DNA of 64,000 bases from Pseudomonas sp. PH1b (GTDB lineage Bacteria; Pseudomonadota; Gammaproteobacteria; Pseudomonadales; Pseudomonadaceae): positions 186,001 to 250,000 of the forward strand of contig NZ_AYMU01000008.1 in NCBI RefSeq assembly GCF_000633395.1. The letters are read 5' to 3'. The position numbers and the translations under genes are program-made. This document shows positions 40,331 to 47,944 of this stretch, piece after piece. Within the stretch, counting starts at the first letter, position 1, and every line of letters starts with the position of its first letter. Below the pieces are notes generated by a model that saw nothing but the letters and a program-made list of their open reading frames with translations, ran no database searches and was not told where the DNA came from.

Positions 40331-41365
40331 TTATGCAATGTCTATTGAGATATAGCCATCCTGACCATAACAAAGACCAAAAGAATAACCCCCAGCAAAG
40401 GGATTTTGCCAGTATGAGGTGAACTTCGAATTGTAATTGAAATACAGTGTGGTTTTCTTTGGCGACCCTGCAATTATTCTGGCAATCGCCTCTTTATCTG
40501 GATGCTTAAACTGGCTGCCATTTGTCGAAACGGCCCAGTTACTGCATTGCAACGCTCGAACAAGCTCCAGCGAAGTATTCCCTTGGCTTCCATGGTGAGA
40601 GGCTTTGACGAGAGAGAACCCCCCGAGATCAGGGTGCATTTTTCGATAAATAACCAACGAATCCAAGAGTCGCTGAACGTGGGCATCACCTGTCAAAAGA
40701 ACATGTTTACCTTCGAACTCAGCTACGACCGCGATGCTGGTACCGTTAGGTTTGGCCGAGTCTTTTCTAAATACTTTACCCGCAAGGAAATCTATATCTA
40801 TTGGAGGGGGGAGACCGAACGCCTCCCAGTCTTCAGGCACTTCCTCCAGCGCATAATCCCAGGACTGTATAATCGCCGAAAGCTGTTTGGGTTCAGGAGA
40901 AAGGACGGTTAGTACCAGGCCGCCGGGAAGGGGTATGACGGGGAGAACCTCATCTAATACAGCCACGGGATTACCATTGGCAAACTGATTATTCGGTATC
41001 TGATATTGATTGATCAGTCGACTTAGACGTTCGCCATCCCGCGGCCCAAATTCCTCGTATCCCGGCGCAAGTGGCTCTTGTTCGAGGTCAACCCTGGAAT
41101 TAAACCAGACCTCCTTTATCAGTTTTCTCGTTTTTGTATTTTTTAGCAGCTCAACCGCACCTTCGATATGATCGCGATCAATGTGCGTAACAATCAGCAG
41201 TTCGAAAGCGCCCTCTTTCAGTTGGTGCCGGTCGACATACGCACTGATACTTTCAGCGGTTGCTGAACGCCCACCGTCGATAAGGATTCTTCGAATAGTT
41301 TCATTGCCCCAACTTAGAATTAGACAGTCACCTTCACAGGCCGGAAGAAGCTCTAATTTAAACAT
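40331..41365 (-). CDS. Metallo-beta-lactamase-fold hydrolase, ComEC C-terminal-like
   Basis: 344-aa MBL-fold protein with the metal-binding HIDRDH motif (His61, Asp63, Asp65, His66), a GDAH motif and ASHHGSQGNTSLE near the end of the domain. THIDRDHIEG plus SHHGS is the pattern of the ComEC/Rec2 C-terminal domain, which is thought to act on DNA, here as a free-standing enzyme without membrane segments. A nuclease or phosphodiesterase is the best guess. Its ATG overlaps the stop of the upstream gene (ATGA-like, 41365), so translation is coupled. Partner of caspase-type proteases in this operon. Confidence 0.8.
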   Translation of the reverse strand: MFKLELLPACEGDCLILSWGNETIRRILIDGGRSATAESISAYVDRHQLKEGAFELLIVTHIDRDHIEGAVELLKNTKTRKLIKEVWFNSRVDLEQEPLAPGYEEFGPRDGERLSRLINQYQIPNNQFANGNPVAVLDEVLPVIPLPGGLVLTVLSPEPKQLSAIIQSWDYALEEVPEDWEAFGLPPPIDIDFLAGKVFRKDSAKPNGTSIAVVAEFEGKHVLLTGDAHVQRLLDSLVIYRKMHPDLGGFSLVKASHHGSQGNTSLELVRALQCSNWAVSTNGSQFKHPDKEAIARIIAGSPKKTTLYFNYNSKFTSYWQNPFAGGYSFGLCYGQDGYISIDIA

Positions 41366-42843
41366 CAGCCCCTCAGCAGCGGTAGACTCAGTGAATGTTT
41401 TGGAATTTTAATGCCAAACGACTCTTGTTTATTCAAGCGCTTTGTCTGAGCCGGAGCAAGGTTAAGCGATTTATTGATCGCAGGCTTTTTTCGATTGTAC
41501 GGTGCAGACGAACCGTCTGGACGGCACTGGGGAATGATGAATGAAGTAAATGCTTGCTCCAGATCCACAGATCTTGCAACGCCACGAATCATTTTCAAAT
41601 ATTCATCACAGATCGAGCAGCCAATAGACGTCTGTTCCAGGCCTTCAATTAACCAAGTAACTCCAATTGTAAAAAACGGGATTCCACGCTGAATGGAATC
41701 ATAAAGTAAATCATGAGCTTTGCTTATATTTTCCATCCCGCCCTTGCGCAGCAACCATCTGGCACGAAGGATTGCACCGTCGGGAAACTCTGGAAAACGC
41801 TCAGAAAGATTACTTAACCACCACGGCCAATTTTCAGCCTCATCATCCTGTTCAGTAGACATCAGTATGTACCCACCTACTGCGGCAGCAAGGGGATTCT
41901 CGGACTTTCCAAACAAGGCGTCTTTTGCCTGTTTGATTATTTCACTTGCCAGATATAACCGACCACTGCTCATATACGCCAACAAACTGCCCCAACGGGC
42001 ATCGATCAAAAGTGGCGTGCAGTGCAAGCGCTCTCCATTAGTTTGCGCAATGATTTCAAATTTTTTTGAACCAGGCCTTGTGCCAAACTCACCCCATGGC
42101 CACGGGAGAGAGACTATGCGCAATTCATATGCGCTACTTATTTCTACATATACTCTTTTACCCCCGACATGGATCGAGTGAAATTGTCGCCTTTCCTGTG
42201 AAATCAAACTGATGCGCGCAGACAGTCCGTCGGCACCTTCTTCTTGTTGAACAGTCAGTCCGGCTTCACTTTCTCGTAGTGAAAAAATATCGACATTAAC
42301 ATCCTCTCGATGTTGATATCGTTTCATCAGCAATTGAAACCAGTCACTCCATTTCGACGGATCAAATATGCTCTGTGTACTTTTACTGACTAACATGCTT
42401 CCAACAGAAACCTTTAACTCGCGATGCAGTTCATGGTTTGGCTCATCCAAAGATTTTCTAGGACGCTTTCTCGGAGGTGATCCACGCCCTACAAAATTTG
42501 ATCCGTTATTGAAATTGGTGGATGTGTCGCATCCAATTAAGACAACCTTGTGTGTTTTACCCGGCTTAACGTCGACTTCTGCAGAGAGATGCTCGCCGGA
42601 AGGAAGGATGGCTTCAATATCGTACTCACCGATATCCAGGCTCACCCTCGTATACATGTCAGAGTTCATGGAAATAGGGGCGATGGAAGTTATCATTTTA
42701 CGTTTGCCATCACCGCGCCGACCGGCGCTGTCATCCAGAGATTCAGTTACAGGGCGAAACTGGACTGGCACGCCAAAGCGAACATCTTCCCCGTCATACA
42801 ACTGAACACGCAGTTCTACCTTCCCTTCTGTTCGTGCTGTCAT
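41365..42843 (-). CDS. Companion protein of a caspase-like gene, function unknown
   Basis: 492 aa, no signal peptide or transmembrane segment. Residues about 1-105 look like a small beta-sandwich (KVELRVQLYDGEDVRFGVPVQF, then GEYDIEAILPSGEHLSAEVDV). A middle region has SLPWPWGEFGTRPGSKK. The C-terminal 170 residues are helical with NPLAAAVGGYILM and FPEFPDGAILRARWLLRK, a pattern I remember from proteins encoded beside bacterial caspases. It may be the sensor, adaptor or cleavage target of the system (inference). Start and stop overlap both neighbours, so its expression is tied to them. Confidence 0.6.
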   Translation of the reverse strand: MTARTEGKVELRVQLYDGEDVRFGVPVQFRPVTESLDDSAGRRGDGKRKMITSIAPISMNSDMYTRVSLDIGEYDIEAILPSGEHLSAEVDVKPGKTHKVVLIGCDTSTNFNNGSNFVGRGSPPRKRPRKSLDEPNHELHRELKVSVGSMLVSKSTQSIFDPSKWSDWFQLLMKRYQHREDVNVDIFSLRESEAGLTVQQEEGADGLSARISLISQERRQFHSIHVGGKRVYVEISSAYELRIVSLPWPWGEFGTRPGSKKFEIIAQTNGERLHCTPLLIDARWGSLLAYMSSGRLYLASEIIKQAKDALFGKSENPLAAAVGGYILMSTEQDDEAENWPWWLSNLSERFPEFPDGAILRARWLLRKGGMENISKAHDLLYDSIQRGIPFFTIGVTWLIEGLEQTSIGCSICDEYLKMIRGVARSVDLEQAFTSFIIPQCRPDGSSAPYNRKKPAINKSLNLAPAQTKRLNKQESFGIKIPKHSLSLPLLRG

Positions 42844-44048
42844 GTCAAGCTAGCCCTCTTCCATGTTGGCGCGGAACGTTGCTGTGTTTTGGCAATTTCT
42901 ATTTCACCCTGTTTTAGAGTGAAGCTATATCTGCCAAATGGAAGCTCCAACTCGATTTCATAGTCGTTGGCATTACATGATCGAATCTGCGGTTTACCTC
43001 GGAGTTCGTAATGAATATCGCCAGGCCCACAAGCCTCCCCTCCCGTTCGAACAAGGTATACCGGCGAGACCGGATTTTCACGCAGGTAATGGAAATCAAA
43101 TGCTCTAGCCTCACCACTCTGAGGCTGCTGTGGGGTTTTGAAGTGGGGTGACGTCAATCGAATTGATTCATGCGCCATCGCCTCTAATAGCGAATAGTTG
43201 TTCACTCTCCAATCAGTTTCTCCATTGTCATCACGTGCAGCCATACCGCGCATCGATTTTAAAAAAGCGGCAGTAAAAATACTGACACCATCCTCTGGAG
43301 CAAGTGCGGGCAGTTCGTCTCCGGTCGAGAAGATCAGCGGTGCATTGACCCGGGTTTTAAATCCTTCTCGTGGGTCTGCCTTTGCATGGACGGGAGTGCG
43401 CCCGATAGCCGCATCCGGCGCGAGCAGCGCACCGTGAGGTCGTCGACAGGTATCGATGAAATAAATCTGTTCTGCGGCCGCACAAGTAGCCATCCCGGAT
43501 ACGAATGCACCGAGATCTAGTGCGCTATCCCATCGAGCGCGACTTTTAAAATTGAAGTCGGACATCAATAGGGATGAGATTCTCCCTTGACCATATCCAT
43601 GTCCGCAGAAGACGAAAACCAGTCGATTACTTTCGTCAGTATTTCCTCGCTCAAACCATGCATCAGCAGCTTTAGCGAAATTTTCATAATCAGGTTTTGG
43701 TACCACCCAGTTTCCAGAGGCTGTCTCGAAAGGCACATTGGTATCGTCACTGATGAGCAACGCGACGGAACCGAGCGGTGCCGGTGGATAGTGATATTCG
43801 TCAATGAACCAACGTGCCAAGGCTCTGGCCGAAACAGGAGGGGATGATAGTTGTCCAAGTTCGGCTTCTTCAAAAGAATCAGGACCACCATCGATGAAAT
43901 AGGGATAGTGCCCTACCCCGACAATAAATACATGAGTGCTCGGCCGAACAATTTTGGTGTCATGTACAACGCAGTCTGATGCAGTGCTGATCGAGAGGAT
44001 TCGTTGCTCGTCTTGTGGCCCATGCTCTTGCATTTGGTCAGCGTCCAT
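42840..44048 (-). CDS. Caspase-like (peptidase C14) protein
   Basis: 402-aa cysteine protease of the caspase fold. After a variable start the p20-like domain shows THVFIVGVGHYPYF, then the catalytic His in LVFVFCGHGYGQG (His150) and the catalytic Cys in IYFIDTCRRPHG (Cys201), followed by FSTGDELPALAPEDGVSIFTAAFLKSM, the p10-like region. The C-terminal 90 residues are a beta-rich tail resembling the first domain of the next gene. The ATG at 44048 has GAGG 7 nt upstream; an upstream frame to 44138 has none. First gene of the four-gene operon; its stop overlaps the next start. Confidence 0.83.
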   Translation of the reverse strand: MDADQMQEHGPQDEQRILSISTASDCVVHDTKIVRPSTHVFIVGVGHYPYFIDGGPDSFEEAELGQLSSPPVSARALARWFIDEYHYPPAPLGSVALLISDDTNVPFETASGNWVVPKPDYENFAKAADAWFERGNTDESNRLVFVFCGHGYGQGRISSLLMSDFNFKSRARWDSALDLGAFVSGMATCAAAEQIYFIDTCRRPHGALLAPDAAIGRTPVHAKADPREGFKTRVNAPLIFSTGDELPALAPEDGVSIFTAAFLKSMRGMAARDDNGETDWRVNNYSLLEAMAHESIRLTSPHFKTPQQPQSGEARAFDFHYLRENPVSPVYLVRTGGEACGPGDIHYELRGKPQIRSCNANDYEIELELPFGRYSFTLKQGEIEIAKTQQRSAPTWKRASLT

Positions 44049-44138
44049 TACTTGCCTCTTCACATAAATCTTTCTTTGCCTGCATCCACCGTGCTCCGAA
44101 TGGGCCCTTTGGATGCTAGCACATTGAGATTGCGGCAT

Positions 44139-44502
44139 TGAAGAGCATCACTCCGCCCAGACAGTTACGACTAATTCACTCTTCTAACTGTTGAACAACA
44201 ATCTGCCCTGGATTTGGCAGGTCGAGCCGACCCTACGCCTGACCGACCTGCAATCCTCACCTCGGTGCCCCTTTCGGAACCGTGCTTGCCACTACGATGC
44301 GACCGCCCAGCAGGCGCGGAATGACGGCTTCCATGTAGTAGCTAGTCTATAGCGCCAGCTGGTGCGTCTGAAGTTGCCGTGGTAACGCTCCACGATCATC
44401 CGCGGCGCTGACTGAGCTTGCCTCCTTCGCACCGACTGAAGAAGTGATGATCCTGTCGCCGCCTGCGGGCCATCATGTGCAGCGGCCCTTGAGGGGGTCC
44501 GC
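44139..44502. other. Gap with coding-like remnants
   Basis: No complete gene. The minus strand reads YYMEAVIPRLLGGRIVVAS at about 44280-44345 between stops, and the plus strand has another short fragment, so it is probably the scar of a lost mobile or plasmid-type gene. The caspase operon promoter should lie at its left end (44050-44200), but I cannot point to boxes. Confidence 0.4.
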
Positions 44503-46284
44503 CTAAACCCGTTGGTGCGGACGTCTACCGCCTCGGTCCCGAGCCAGGATCCGGCAGAGCGGAGTATTGATCGCTGCGAATGAGGTGATGACGCCGTCCA
44601 GCACAAAATCAAGTGCACGACCGTATCCCTGGTGCAAGGACGCACTATCGAACCCTTGATCCTGGAGTTTTTGCAAGGACTCGCCCACAGAGTCGTGGGC
44701 ATCGGCAATACGCAGGTCGTTAGCCACGAACAGCATCGCCAGATCAGCATTGCGATCATCCCAGCCTTCGGGCGGCTCAGCGCGCTTGAAGGCGTCAAGC
44801 GCCTCTTCGTCCCCCTCCAGACGCTGCAGGACATTGAGTAGCGTTTGCAGCAATTTCAAGCTGGCCCTGTTGGCGATTTGGGCGCGGGGTATACCTGCAG
44901 CGTGTAGGAGCTGTTTGAGGAAACCGTTGGGGAGTCGCTGCCAGAGCTCATGGATAGACTTGCATCGCGCTAAAAACGCCTGCTGTGTCATCGCTAACGG
45001 GGCAACTTGGGCGAGCTTTTCCAACTGAGGGTAATGTAACCATCCATTGTCTTTGATTTCGTTGCGCTGAAAACCGATCACGTCTTCAGCGGCCTTCGCG
45101 ATGCCTAGGTGGCTCGCAAGTGCTGACAGGTTGTCGGCTAAGGTCAGCAACTGAGCCAATAGCCGGTCGACCTTGGCGACGATATGTTCTACGCCTAGGT
45201 CAAGGGCGTTAATCTGGTTGGGCGTTAGCGCATGGACATGCGCATGCAGAATTTCTCGGTCAGGCACCCCCTTGTACAGGTCGCGCAGTTGTACCCTGAT
45301 CAAATTACGACCGACGCGTTCGCAGCCGGTGAACGCCCACTGCCCCAAATAGGACGGACTACAGTGCCAGAAACCGTGGAGGTTGACCGGTGTTGTGTCG
45401 TAGAAGTGGTTCTGTTCATAGCGCTCCAAGAATTGGTCATCCAGATAGACCGTGGCGGCATTGAAGATGTCGTTGGCTCGGGCGTGCGTGACAGCGCCTT
45501 GGATGCCCGGCCAATGCAGACCTTCGGCGGTCTGTTCCAGCGACAGCTGACAGGACACCGCCTCGACTGTGGCCCACACCTGCAAGAGCAGACCGCCACC
45601 GTTCGCACGGACATCCCCGTCCAGCCAGCTTCCAGGCCCACCTAGGTCAACGAATGAGCGTCCGTTCATCCAGGCTCGCAATTCTGCCCCGTCCTCAAGC
45701 TGCGCTTTGAAATAAAATTGACGAACTCCTAGTCCCCCACACAGCCACAGGTAGCGGCGCAAGTAGTCATTGGACATACGCCATTGCACATGCCGGGAAG
45801 CCTTGAAGTAGTACTGTGCGGAGATCTCGCCTTCGGCGACGTTAAACTCGGGCAGTCCCAGGTCGTCATAGGCTAGACGCTGTTGTTCATTGCCGAAACA
45901 GCGCGGGGTCAGTCCTAACGCCATCCAGACCTTTTCCGCCAGGTGATAAGTGTAGAACGATCCATTGCTCCAGGACGCGACGATGTAGTCGTGGCCGCTC
46001 ACGCTGGGCGAAAACCCTTTCTCGCTACCCTTGTCGCGCAGGATCGGGGTCGAAAAAGCCACCTGACCTTGATCCATGTGCAGGATCGGCACGGGTTGCC
46101 CGTCGTCAGGAACGACAGCCATAAGCATGTACACCTCCTCCTGCGGTCCGTGGAGGTCATTTTCCGTGAAACAACTGACCTCGCCCCGCAGTTCGGGATC
46201 GGTGCCGATGGGCAGCAGCAGATCGCGTAATCGCGCCGGCAGCAGGTGTTCTGGAAGCGGAAAGGCGGCAAGATAATCCATCAT
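44503..46284 (-). CDS. Unidentified 593-aa protein in the island
   Basis: I do not recognise this protein. It has no signal peptide or long hydrophobic stretch. Residues 1-300 are rich in Trp and Tyr and look beta-structured (HDYIVASWSNGSFYTYHLAEKVWMALGL, then a WPGIQGAVTHARAND segment and LHGFWHCSPSYLGQWAFTG). Residues 300-590 are mainly helical with Leu-rich runs (LGVEHIVAKVDRLLAQLLTLADNL). AGGA lies 7 nt before the ATG at 46284. Codon use is closer to the core than that of the caspase operon, so it may have come separately. The last 15 residues (RDRGGRRPHQRV) may be an altered end. Confidence 0.6.
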   Translation of the reverse strand: MMDYLAAFPLPEHLLPARLRDLLLPIGTDPELRGEVSCFTENDLHGPQEEVYMLMAVVPDDGQPVPILHMDQGQVAFSTPILRDKGSEKGFSPSVSGHDYIVASWSNGSFYTYHLAEKVWMALGLTPRCFGNEQQRLAYDDLGLPEFNVAEGEISAQYYFKASRHVQWRMSNDYLRRYLWLCGGLGVRQFYFKAQLEDGAELRAWMNGRSFVDLGGPGSWLDGDVRANGGGLLLQVWATVEAVSCQLSLEQTAEGLHWPGIQGAVTHARANDIFNAATVYLDDQFLERYEQNHFYDTTPVNLHGFWHCSPSYLGQWAFTGCERVGRNLIRVQLRDLYKGVPDREILHAHVHALTPNQINALDLGVEHIVAKVDRLLAQLLTLADNLSALASHLGIAKAAEDVIGFQRNEIKDNGWLHYPQLEKLAQVAPLAMTQQAFLARCKSIHELWQRLPNGFLKQLLHAAGIPRAQIANRASLKLLQTLLNVLQRLEGDEEALDAFKRAEPPEGWDDRNADLAMLFVANDLRIADAHDSVGESLQKLQDQGFDSASLHQGYGRALDFVLDGVITSFAAINTPLCRILARDRGGRRPHQRV

Positions 46285-46311
46285 GGGCGGGTCCTTTGTC
46301 GCGCTAAGCAC

Positions 46312-46629
46312 GGTGCTCGGCCAGCATCTCGGTTAAAGTTGGTCGCTTGGCTTTTGGCCATCACGGGGGGTTGCCATTCACTCAGCGCTACTAAGGCGTC
46401 TTGCTCGGTCGGAACGAACCACCGTAGCAGGGGGAGCGATCAGTTGTTCGCCCTAGTTGTGGGCTCGGACGTGGACCGATGCCGCTGATCGTGTCCCGGG
46501 AGGTGGTGTAACTCATCTTGCGGCGCTACTGAGCGTCCGCCCCGCATATGCTTGATCAGCAAAAAAACCAAAATTGACCACCCAAGGATTATTCTTTACC
46601 ACTCAATCAATACATCCGGGAGAACGCTC
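46312..46629. other. Gap before the toxin-antitoxin remnant
   Basis: No gene seen. The right end (46550-46625) is AT-rich with a TTGACC box at about 46568 and probably drives the broken antitoxin gene; GGGAG lies 7 nt before its ATG. Confidence 0.4.
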
Positions 46630-46946
46630 ATGCCTGCCATCCACGAAATCGCCACATTGACCTCGGAGGGCAGGTCACTCTGCCCAAATCCGTTCGCCAG
46701 CTTTTGGGCATTGACACTGGTGGCAAGATCGCATTCGACGTACGCGCCGGGGAAGTCGTGGTCGCCCGGGTAGACGCTATCCGTGAAGACCCTGCCATCG
46801 GTGCGTTCCTTGGTTTGCTGGAGGCTGATATCCGAAGCGGACGCAACATCACCTCACTGCCAGAGGACCTGGCGCAAACCATGCTCGCCAATGCGAACCA
46901 CAGGGTAGATCTGGAAGAAGATATCGACGGAGAGGTCGCGATCTGA
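46630..46946 (+). pseudogene. prlF: prlF-like antitoxin gene with a frameshift
   Basis: The reading MPAIHEIATLTSEG breaks at about 46671 because one base is missing; in the next frame it continues QVTLPKSVRQLLGIDTGGKIAFDV and ends at 46946. Restored, it is a 105-aa SpoVT/AbrB-type antitoxin of the PrlF (SohA) family with the DNA-binding beta-hairpin (TSEGQVTLPKSVRQLLGI) at its N-terminus and an acidic tail that would bind YhaV. The stop overlaps the yhaV start (TGATG), the usual arrangement. The antitoxin should be non-functional as read. Confidence 0.75.
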
Positions 46947-47194
46947 TGCTGCGACATGGCTGGACATTAGGTGTAACTTTACAGCTACGCAAATGACAAG
47001 AAGCCGCCGCCCCGGCCGAGCAGAACGACCCGCAAGGTTTTGAAAACAACGCCAACGTGAAGCTATTTCGGGCATTGGGCCATCTGATCATGGAGGCTGT
47101 ACCGACCAACCCGAGCCGTGATGAGTTCTGCCAAGGCAACACGCTGGGCACCCACAGCCCCACCCTCGGTGTTTCCACTGTAATCCACTCGTAG
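46946..47194 (+). pseudogene. yhaV: Broken yhaV-like toxin gene
   Basis: Frame opening RHGWTL matches YhaV RNase toxins, but an in-frame TGA stands at 46994-46996, and about three residues are missing there compared with relatives I remember. The same frame then reads AEQNDPQGFENNANVKLFRALGHL to GNTLGTHS and stops at 47194, so the C-terminal half with the conserved catalytic region is gone. The break point is next to integrase-type repeats (47207). Loss of the toxin made loss of the antitoxin tolerable, a usual decay path. Confidence 0.72.
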
Positions 47195-47944
47195 CTGCTG
47201 TAAAAAGGGGTACATCTGGGGATACAAAACCAATTTTCCATCCGTAACCATCTGATTTATATGAATTTCCTAATGTTCCTTGGTGATCCGGATAGTCTTT
47301 AGGCATCGTCGAGTAAGCTGCGAATCTGACTTCTTCAGGATCTTGCCCAAGTGCGATATCGCAAACGCACTGGGGTATTTCGCCAAGTACGAGCGCCCCG
47401 ACCTAGCTACCCAGCGCAGGCTGACGCTGGCCAAGCAGCTCAAGACCGTGCCTGCCAAAGGGCATGATTCTCCCTGTTGGGCCGACAATTTCGTCTGGCC
47501 GTTTTACGGTGATGGTTCGTCGCTGAAGGCAACGAGGCTTCGCGTCCTTGCTGAGGTTATCGATCTGTAGGGAAGATCTCTTCTCATCGCCAACAGAACG
47601 AGCTCTACGATGCTTTCCTGGCTTGGGCCGACGACGCTGCTGATGGCAAAGCCGTACCTGAATTCCGCCTGCGTGCGAGCGAAATCGCCAATGTCCAGGA
47701 ACACCACAGGCCAACGGCATTGGCGCGCGCCATCAGCACTCTGAGCCCGACCGTGGTACCTGGCTTTCCTGCTACTTCCCTCCTTGCAAACCCAAAGCCC
47801 CCGACTATAGTTCGCAATAATGGCTATTAGCCTCCCCTCCCCCTAACCACACGGCTCCAAACAAACCCCGAACAACACTGCGATTCAAACTGAACCCGGT
47901 GCGTACCCGCGCCCTCGTGAACTGGCCCCTGGCAGGAGCATGAC
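47195..47944. other. Right edge of the island: repeats and coding remnants
   Basis: No intact gene. Two plus-strand stretches have good codon use but no proper starts: about 47332-47570 (ILPKCDIANALGYFAKYERPDL, ending EVIDL) and about 47573-47830 (QNELYDAFLAWADDAADGKAVPEF, ending RNNGY). I could not assign either. They look like fragments of plasmid or integrative-element genes. The core resumes with a lipoprotein gene at 47945. Confidence 0.45.
47207..47225. repeat. Candidate integrase-type repeats, right
   Basis: GGGGTACATCT followed by GGGGATAC: two imperfect units about 11 bp apart, similar to the left-edge pair at 36917-36943 (TACATTTGGGGCAT). Pairs like these often lie next to P4-type integrase genes, but no integrase is left here. 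Confidence 0.35.

Noticed and set aside
44280..44500. Transposase remnant
   Set aside because: Coding-like fragments are visible, but none carries a recognisable transposase motif or terminal inverted repeat.
47280..47570. 96-codon frame as an intact gene
   Set aside because: The first 17 residues look unnatural and there is no ribosome site; only an inner stretch seems to derive from a gene.
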